Shown: positions 61,600 through 64,000 of the stretch, piece by piece
Numbering within the stretch: the first letter of the stretch is position 1
Layout of the letters: every line of letters starts with the position of its first letter
DNA from: Ancylobacter sonchi
GTDB lineage: Bacteria; Pseudomonadota; Alphaproteobacteria; Rhizobiales; Xanthobacteraceae
Reading direction: 5' to 3'
Assembly (NCBI RefSeq): GCF_018390695.1
Contig: NZ_JAHBGF010000010.1
Coordinates: 124,001-188,000, forward strand
DNA length: 64,000 nucleotides
Made by a program: the position numbers and the translations under genes
The notes under the pieces: generated by a model
Told to the model about the DNA's origin: nothing
Databases searched by the model: none
Seen by the model: only the letters and a program-made list of their open reading frames with translations

Positions 61600-62853
61600 C
61601 TAGCCCACATATTCCAGGATATGCAGGCCAAGGCCCCAGCGATCGGTGATGTAGATCAGTCCGGTATCGCGATCGACGAAGACCTCGTTGGTCTGCGGGC
61701 AGAAACGCTTGGAATTACCGGCGGGGATATAATAGCCGAGTTCTTTCGGCTCGAAGGGGTTCGACCAGTCGACGATACGCAGGCCGGCGTTGAACCAGGT
61801 GAGATAGAGAAGATCATCAGCCTTCATCCACTGCCAGGTATTGTGCGCGCCATAGCGCGCGCCCTGCTGGCACCAGGACTGGTCCTTCGGGCGCATGGTG
61901 ATCGGATCGATCGGGTAGGGGTTGAAGGTGCTGATCGAGATCGGCTGCTCGAAATTGCGCATGTCGAGGAAAGTGGTGAAGGCGGGCGGGTGCGCGCAGT
62001 TCACCGTGTGCGTCTCGCCGAGCAGGATGCCGAAGGGCGATCCTTCGGGAACCAGGAAGGTGTGCGCGGCCGGCGACCAGTTGTGCGTCTCGTAGGGGTT
62101 CTGCCGCCACATGAAACGCGGCCGCGACGGATCGGTGAGATCCATCATGCCGAAGCCGCCGCGCCGCCAGGCACAGGTCACGTAGTTCCCGTAAGGCTGG
62201 GCTTCGTGGAGGTCGACGCTCTTCGGCGTCAGCAGGTCGAGGTCCCAGGTCGGTTCCTCATGCGCCGCCTCGTTCTGTCCCGGCACCCAGCCTTCGCCGA
62301 TCAGCTGCGGGTTGGAGGGATCCTTCATGTCGTGGATCAGCAGCACGCGGCCATTGCAGCCATCCTTGAAGCCGCCGCTGTAGAGCAGCTTGCGCTGGAA
62401 GTCGTAGACCGGGCGGTGGATGCCGTTGCCGTCCGTCTCGACATGGCGGATCAGCTTCGGATCGCGCGGATTGCTGATGTCGTAGAGAACCAGGCCGCCC
62501 TTGACGTCGGGGTCATCCACGCCCGGCTTCTTGTCGACGTTCATGATCAGCACGTCGTCGACGATCAGCACCTTGTGGCTGCGGGCGCTGGGCGCGTGTT
62601 CGAGCTGCTTGACGACCTTGGGCGATGTCGGGTCGGAGACATCGAGCACGGTGAGGCCGAAGGAGCCGTAGAGACCGCCGGCGGCCACGTAGCAGATGCC
62701 GTTGCGCACGCGGATCTGGAAGGCGTCGTTCCAGCCGCCGAGATCGGAATGTCCGACGAGGCGCACATTGCGCGCCTCTTCCGGCCGCGGGCCGGTGAGC
62801 ACGCTATGCGCTTCGGCCTCGGGCACGGGCTTCAAGAAGTATGGCTTGTTCAT
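61600..62853 (-). CDS. LVIVD-repeat beta-propeller protein, copy 2
   Basis: 417 residues. Repeats such as LTVLDVSDPTSPKVVKQL, LVLYDISNPRDPKLIRHV, LLIHDMKDPSNPQLIG, GMMDLTDPSRPRFMW and LRIVDWSNPFEPKELGYY give a predicted propeller; VFVDRDTGLIYITDRWGLGLHILEY closes it, parallel to the end of copy 1 (VYVDERGVIYAGERWTGGLYCLE type). No signal peptide. The two copies in one window, both inside catabolic clusters, point to a shared but unknown biochemical role. Confidence 0.82.
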   Translation of the reverse strand: MNKPYFLKPVPEAEAHSVLTGPRPEEARNVRLVGHSDLGGWNDAFQIRVRNGICYVAAGGLYGSFGLTVLDVSDPTSPKVVKQLEHAPSARSHKVLIVDDVLIMNVDKKPGVDDPDVKGGLVLYDISNPRDPKLIRHVETDGNGIHRPVYDFQRKLLYSGGFKDGCNGRVLLIHDMKDPSNPQLIGEGWVPGQNEAAHEEPTWDLDLLTPKSVDLHEAQPYGNYVTCAWRRGGFGMMDLTDPSRPRFMWRQNPYETHNWSPAAHTFLVPEGSPFGILLGETHTVNCAHPPAFTTFLDMRNFEQPISISTFNPYPIDPITMRPKDQSWCQQGARYGAHNTWQWMKADDLLYLTWFNAGLRIVDWSNPFEPKELGYYIPAGNSKRFCPQTNEVFVDRDTGLIYITDRWGLGLHILEYVG

Positions 62854-62878
62854 TCGTCAAAATCCCTGTGCAACTGAC

Positions 62879-64000
62879 TTACGACGCCAACTTGACCGGC
62901 ACCGGCTTGCTGGATGCGCCGGCGGAAGGAAGCAGCCGGCAGGCTTCCGGTCGGAACTGCAGCCGGATCAGATCGCCGACCGACACCGGGATGCCGGTCG
63001 CGAGCTTCGTCACGACGGTCTGCTGGCCGGCCTGGATCTGGCACTCGACGGCCTCGCCAAAGAAGACGACCTTCTTGACCCGGCCCTCGATGAGGTTCAC
63101 CCCGTCCGCGCGTTCGGGTCCGGCCACGGTGAGGCTTTCGGGGCGAACGGCGAGCTTGGCCGACATGCCCTTGCTGAAGCCGGCCGGCATGGCGCAGCGC
63201 CAGATCCCGTAGGGCGTCTCGACATGCCCGATACCTTCGCGCGCGCCCTCGACGACGGCGGCATCGAACAGGTTCACCCGGCCGACGAACTGCGCCACGA
63301 AGTCATTGACCGGATTGGTGTAAAGTTCGACCGGCGTCGCCTCCTGGACGATCTTGCCGCCATACATCACCGCGATGCGGTCCGACATGGCGAGCGCTTC
63401 GAACTGGTCGTGCGTGACATAGATCGAGGTGATCCCGAGGTGGCGCGTCAGCTCCTTGATCTCGATGCGCAGATCCTCTCGCAGCTTCGCGTCGAGATTG
63501 CTCAGCGGCTCGTCGAGCAGCAGAACCTCGGAGCTCGACACTAGTGCCCGTGCCAGCGCCACGCGCTGCTGCTGGCCGCCGCTGAGATAGGGGGCGGGCC
63601 GGTCGGCCAGATGCTCCATCTGCATCATGGCGAGTACGTCCATGACGCGGCGCTTGCGCTCCTCGGCAGGCACCTTGCGGTGGCCGTGCTTCAGCGGGAA
63701 GGCGACGTTGTTGAACACGGTCATGTGCGGCCAGATGGCGTAGGACTGGAACACCATCCCGATGGGCCGCTGATAGGGCGGCACGAACACGCCGCGATCC
63801 GCCACCACCATGTTGCCGATGGTGATGCGTCCGCGGTCGGGGGTTTCCAGGCCGGCGATGCAGCGCAGCGTCGTGCTCTTTCCGCAGCCGCTCGGGCCGA
63901 GCAGGGTATAGAACTCGCCGCGCTCGATACGGAAGTTCACATTGTCGAGTGCCGCGACATGACCGCCGAACGAGTCGAAGTCCTTGCCGAGTCCAGTGAT
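62879..64000 (-). CDS. ABC transporter ATP-binding protein (PotA/UgpC-type), 5' end outside the window
   Basis: At least 373 residues; the frame is open to the window edge and continues as ITGLGKDFDSFGGHVAALDNV, so the true start lies beyond base 64000. Walker A GPSGCGKST, Q-loop VFQSYAIWPHMTV, signature LSGGQQQRVALARAL, Walker B LLLDEPLSNLD and switch VTHDQFEAL are all intact, and a TOBE-type C-terminal domain (KLAVRPESLTV onward) is present. It energises an importer of the polyamine/iron/sugar class whose permease and binding-protein genes are probably upstream. It is followed by the LVIVD gene after 25 bases. Confidence 0.9.
   Translation of the reverse strand: MTGLGKDFDSFGGHVAALDNVNFRIERGEFYTLLGPSGCGKSTTLRCIAGLETPDRGRITIGNMVVADRGVFVPPYQRPIGMVFQSYAIWPHMTVFNNVAFPLKHGHRKVPAEERKRRVMDVLAMMQMEHLADRPAPYLSGGQQQRVALARALVSSSEVLLLDEPLSNLDAKLREDLRIEIKELTRHLGITSIYVTHDQFEALAMSDRIAVMYGGKIVQEATPVELYTNPVNDFVAQFVGRVNLFDAAVVEGAREGIGHVETPYGIWRCAMPAGFSKGMSAKLAVRPESLTVAGPERADGVNLIEGRVKKVVFFGEAVECQIQAGQQTVVTKLATGIPVSVGDLIRLQFRPEACRLLPSAGASSKPVPVKLAS

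Noticed and set aside
1..64000. CRISPR arrays, tRNA/rRNA genes, prophage or integrase genes
   Set aside because: No regularly spaced direct repeats, no RNA gene signatures and no phage or integrase proteins were recognised in any frame.

Overview
The window is high-GC DNA with short intergenic gaps. It carries an aa3-type oxidase operon of the coxMNOP type, tripartite tricarboxylate transporter genes, GntR-controlled catabolic operons, a YcaO/TfuA pair and class III nucleotide cyclases. This points to an alphaproteobacterium of the order Hyphomicrobiales (Bradyrhizobium/Xanthobacteraceae-like). That assignment is inference from gene content; no rRNA or tRNA gene was seen.

Layout. 1-667: possible C-terminal scrap of a LysR regulator, then a sigma70-like promoter. 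668-6014: DUF2189 membrane protein and a five-gene terminal oxidase operon with two subunit III genes. 6092-8088: ogt DNA repair gene and a convergent flavin monooxygenase. 8644-17038: an unusual operon of a very long GltB-like glutamate synthase, a CysJ-like diflavin reductase in place of GltD, and a HemS/ChuX-like protein, preceded by a 21-bp perfect palindrome. 17146-21707: FAD-linked oxidase, dCache/HAMP class III cyclase and its operon partner, a lone TrpX-type binding protein.

21904-32136 is the most unusual region. On the minus strand an overlapping gene train encodes a cyclase-like/AAA/TPR regulator, a YcaO enzyme, TfuA, a thermolysin-like metalloprotease and an unknown 176-residue protein. 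Facing it is an ABC exporter-like protein whose ATPase motifs are degenerate and which ends in an intact-looking cyclic-nucleotide-binding domain. Its start codon overlaps the stop of a 49-codon ORF with a CPPC motif. I read this as a candidate RiPP or protein-modification system tied to cyclic-nucleotide signalling.

32197-41904: DHA2 exporter, CobW GTPase, TctABC transporter, Ldh2-family dehydrogenase, cupin, aldehyde dehydrogenase and a GntR/FCD regulator, all on the minus strand. 42156-50684: alternating divergent catabolic genes (LVIVD protein, DHP-decarboxylase-like protein, GntR, an isomerase-GlcG fusion, FAH-family hydrolase, cyclase-family hydrolase, BKACE). Two exact CCAAT-N6-ATTGG dyads lie in two of the divergent promoters. 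50854-60004: two MFS transporters, a mandelate racemase/MLE-family enzyme, a HutC-type GntR regulator, a two-subunit CoA-transferase, a CaiB-type CoA-transferase, a BadI/MenB-like crotonase and a VOC protein. Five sites matching the HutC half-site pattern GT-N-YR-N-AC occupy the intergenic gaps and define a probable local regulon. 60161-64000: DUF296 protein, metallo-beta-lactamase-fold protein, a second LVIVD protein and a truncated ABC ATPase gene, closed by a strong minus-strand terminator.
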